From NCBI GenBank assembly GCA_964400725.1, contig CAYNVS010000008.1, positions 50,740 to 114,739 on the forward strand: 64,000 bases of DNA, written 5' to 3'. The translations under genes and the position numbers were made by a program. Source of the DNA: CAYNVS01 sp964400725. GTDB lineage: Bacteria > Myxococcota_A > SURF-8 > CAYNVS01. The notes beneath the pieces are model-generated. The model did not search any database and was not told where the DNA came from. It saw only the letters and a program-made list of their open reading frames with translations. Shown piece after piece: positions 62,848 to 64,000 of the stretch (the stretch's first letter is position 1; every line of letters begins with the position of its first letter).

Positions 62848-63852
62848 ATGAACAAACTCGACGAATTCGCATTTATCGCCAAGGCGGCGGCGCTGAGAAC
62901 CTTAACGCCGCAAAACGCCGTAATCGACAACGGCGACGACTGCTTCGTCTTCGAGGCGGGCGGCAAAAGGCTGTGCGTTACCAAAGATTTGCTCATCGAG
63001 GACGTTCATTTTTCATTCGCGTTCGCGACGCCTTACGAAGTCGGGCGCAAGAGCGCGGCGGCTAATATTTCCGATATAGCCGCCATGGCCGCGACTCCGC
63101 TTTACGCCTTCGTCGGGCTTTCAATGCCCAAAGGGACGCCGGAATCAGACGCGCTGGCGTTCATGTCGGGGCTGATATTCGAACTTGAAAAACACGGCTG
63201 CGCGCTGTGCGGCGGCGACACCACCCGCGGCGCGAAGTGGAGCGTTTCCGTTACGGTAATCGGCGAAGCGCATGACGGGGCGACGCTTGCGCGCAACGCC
63301 TTCCGCCCCGGCGATTATATCGCAATAACAGGGAGCGCCGGAGACTCCGCGGCCGGGCTTGAAATTTTTTTAAAAAACATAAATGCCGCAGCGGCGGGTC
63401 TGCCGGACGAAACCTCGGAATATCTTAAGCGCAAACATCTTTTGCCGGAACCGCGCGTTGAAGAGGCGAAGTTTCTCGCGGGGTTGGGCGTAACCGGCGG
63501 AATGGATTTGTCGGATGGAATTGCGAGCGATTTGCGGCGCGTCGCGGCGTCTTCCCGCGTTGGAGCTTCGATTGAAGAAACCGCGATGCCGGCCAGTCGT
63601 CAGCTTCGCGATTTTTGCAAACAACTTCGTCTGCCTTTAAGCGATTTTTCAGTCCGCGGCGGCGAGGATTACGAGCTTATGGTCGCGCTGCCCTCACACA
63701 ATTATAACGATATAATATCAGCGTTCAACGCGCGTTTTCCGCTTGTCGGCCTTACGGTAATAGGGCGCGTTACGGCCGAACCGCGGCTGAAACTCGTTAA
63801 AATTGACGGAAGCGAGGAAATTCTCCCCGGCCCGTCGTTCGAGCACTTTTAG
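62848..63852 (+). CDS. thiL: Thiamine-monophosphate kinase
   Basis: The product has 334 residues. It phosphorylates thiamine monophosphate to thiamine diphosphate. PurM/ThiL-type motifs are visible: DNGDDCFVFEAGGKRLCVTKDLLIED at the N-terminus, which carries metal-binding Asp residues; ANISDIAAMAATPLYAFVGL; GGDTTRGAKW; GMDLSDGIASDL; and SVRGGEDYELMVALP. AAGAAAAACAATG gives a weak ribosome site. It probably belongs to the same transcription direction as mutS2 but is separated by 200 nt. Confidence 0.95.
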   Translation: MNKLDEFAFIAKAAALRTLTPQNAVIDNGDDCFVFEAGGKRLCVTKDLLIEDVHFSFAFATPYEVGRKSAAANISDIAAMAATPLYAFVGLSMPKGTPESDALAFMSGLIFELEKHGCALCGGDTTRGAKWSVSVTVIGEAHDGATLARNAFRPGDYIAITGSAGDSAAGLEIFLKNINAAAAGLPDETSEYLKRKHLLPEPRVEEAKFLAGLGVTGGMDLSDGIASDLRRVAASSRVGASIEETAMPASRQLRDFCKQLRLPLSDFSVRGGEDYELMVALPSHNYNDIISAFNARFPLVGLTVIGRVTAEPRLKLVKIDGSEEILPGPSFEHF

Positions 63853-63944
63853 CGCTAAACCGCGCCAAGCCGCAAACTATCAAACTAAAAAATAACCGCC
63901 GTACGGATTTGGCTTTGCTTATTAGCGTTTATTGAGGCAAGGCG

Positions 63945-64000
63945 CGCTGACTCATCCCCAGTTTTGCGAAGAAAAAAGTTGACAATCAGGGAGGGAGTTC
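63945..64000 (+). repeat. Dispersed intergenic repeat, partial copy E at window end
   Basis: GCTGACTCATCCCCAGTTTTG matches the first block of copies A-C with one change. The rest lies outside the window or has diverged (AAAAAAGTTGACAATCAGG). Confidence 0.45.

Overview
The window (64 kb, roughly 50-55% G+C, codons often ending in C or G) is a chromosomal segment of a Gram-negative bacterium. SecDF-YajC, MlaEF, a small beta-barrel protein, several lipoproteins and class A RNase P RNA all point that way. A subtilase with a Cys-containing MYXO-CTERM-like tail, a giant lipoprotein with a long Asp/Glu-rich stretch followed by ASH (choice-of-anchor D-like), MopE-like, Cys-rich and DUF1565-type modules, and a two-subunit glycine decarboxylase suggest a Myxococcota/'deltaproteobacterial' lineage. 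The phylum is inferred from domain style, not proven.

Layout. 1-9 kb: an inactive rhomboid-TPR protein, a secreted S8 protease, aspS (probably non-discriminating) and mlaEF. 9.3-15.2 kb: tRNA-Lys, a PHP-domain (CehA-like) lipoprotein, a secreted glycosidase-like protein and an EamA transporter. 15.4-19.2 kb: a minus-strand run of dCMP deaminase, WalJ-like hydrolase, PAS histidine kinase and single-domain response regulator. 19.7-24.4 kb: dnaJ, an outer-membrane protein, a small-RNA candidate with its own promoter and terminator, an LhgO-like oxidase and metK. 24.6-33 kb: a 2,643-residue lipoprotein with 25 Cys-rich repeats, directly behind rnpB. 33.2-37 kb: a TPR protein and a GT-C glycosyltransferase, apparently one reading frame broken at a T7 run. 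37.2-43.5 kb: gcvT-gcvH-gcvPA-gcvPB and RNase E/G. 43.5-46.7 kb: an A+T-rich island with a Cys-rich lipoprotein and a secreted metalloprotease whose 5' end carries a C11 tract, which looks like a phase-variation switch. 46.8-50.3 kb: a polysaccharide trio (capsule-type protein, GNAT acyltransferase, deacetylase). 50.4-55.1 kb: three tandem DUF4139 paralogues. 55.2-58.7 kb: yajC-secD-secF. 59.1-63.9 kb: HIT hydrolase, pcm, mutS2 and thiL.

The housekeeping genes look ordinary. The unusual content is at the cell surface: the phase-variable protease, the repeat lipoprotein, the DUF4139 triplet and the broken TPR/GT-C frame. In addition, a roughly 100-bp hairpin-containing repeat is scattered through the intergenic gaps, and there is a C-rich-loop small RNA candidate. 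The best candidates for something undescribed are the poly-C-controlled metalloprotease locus, the six-C-loop small RNA and the alternating Cys-rich repeat lipoprotein.
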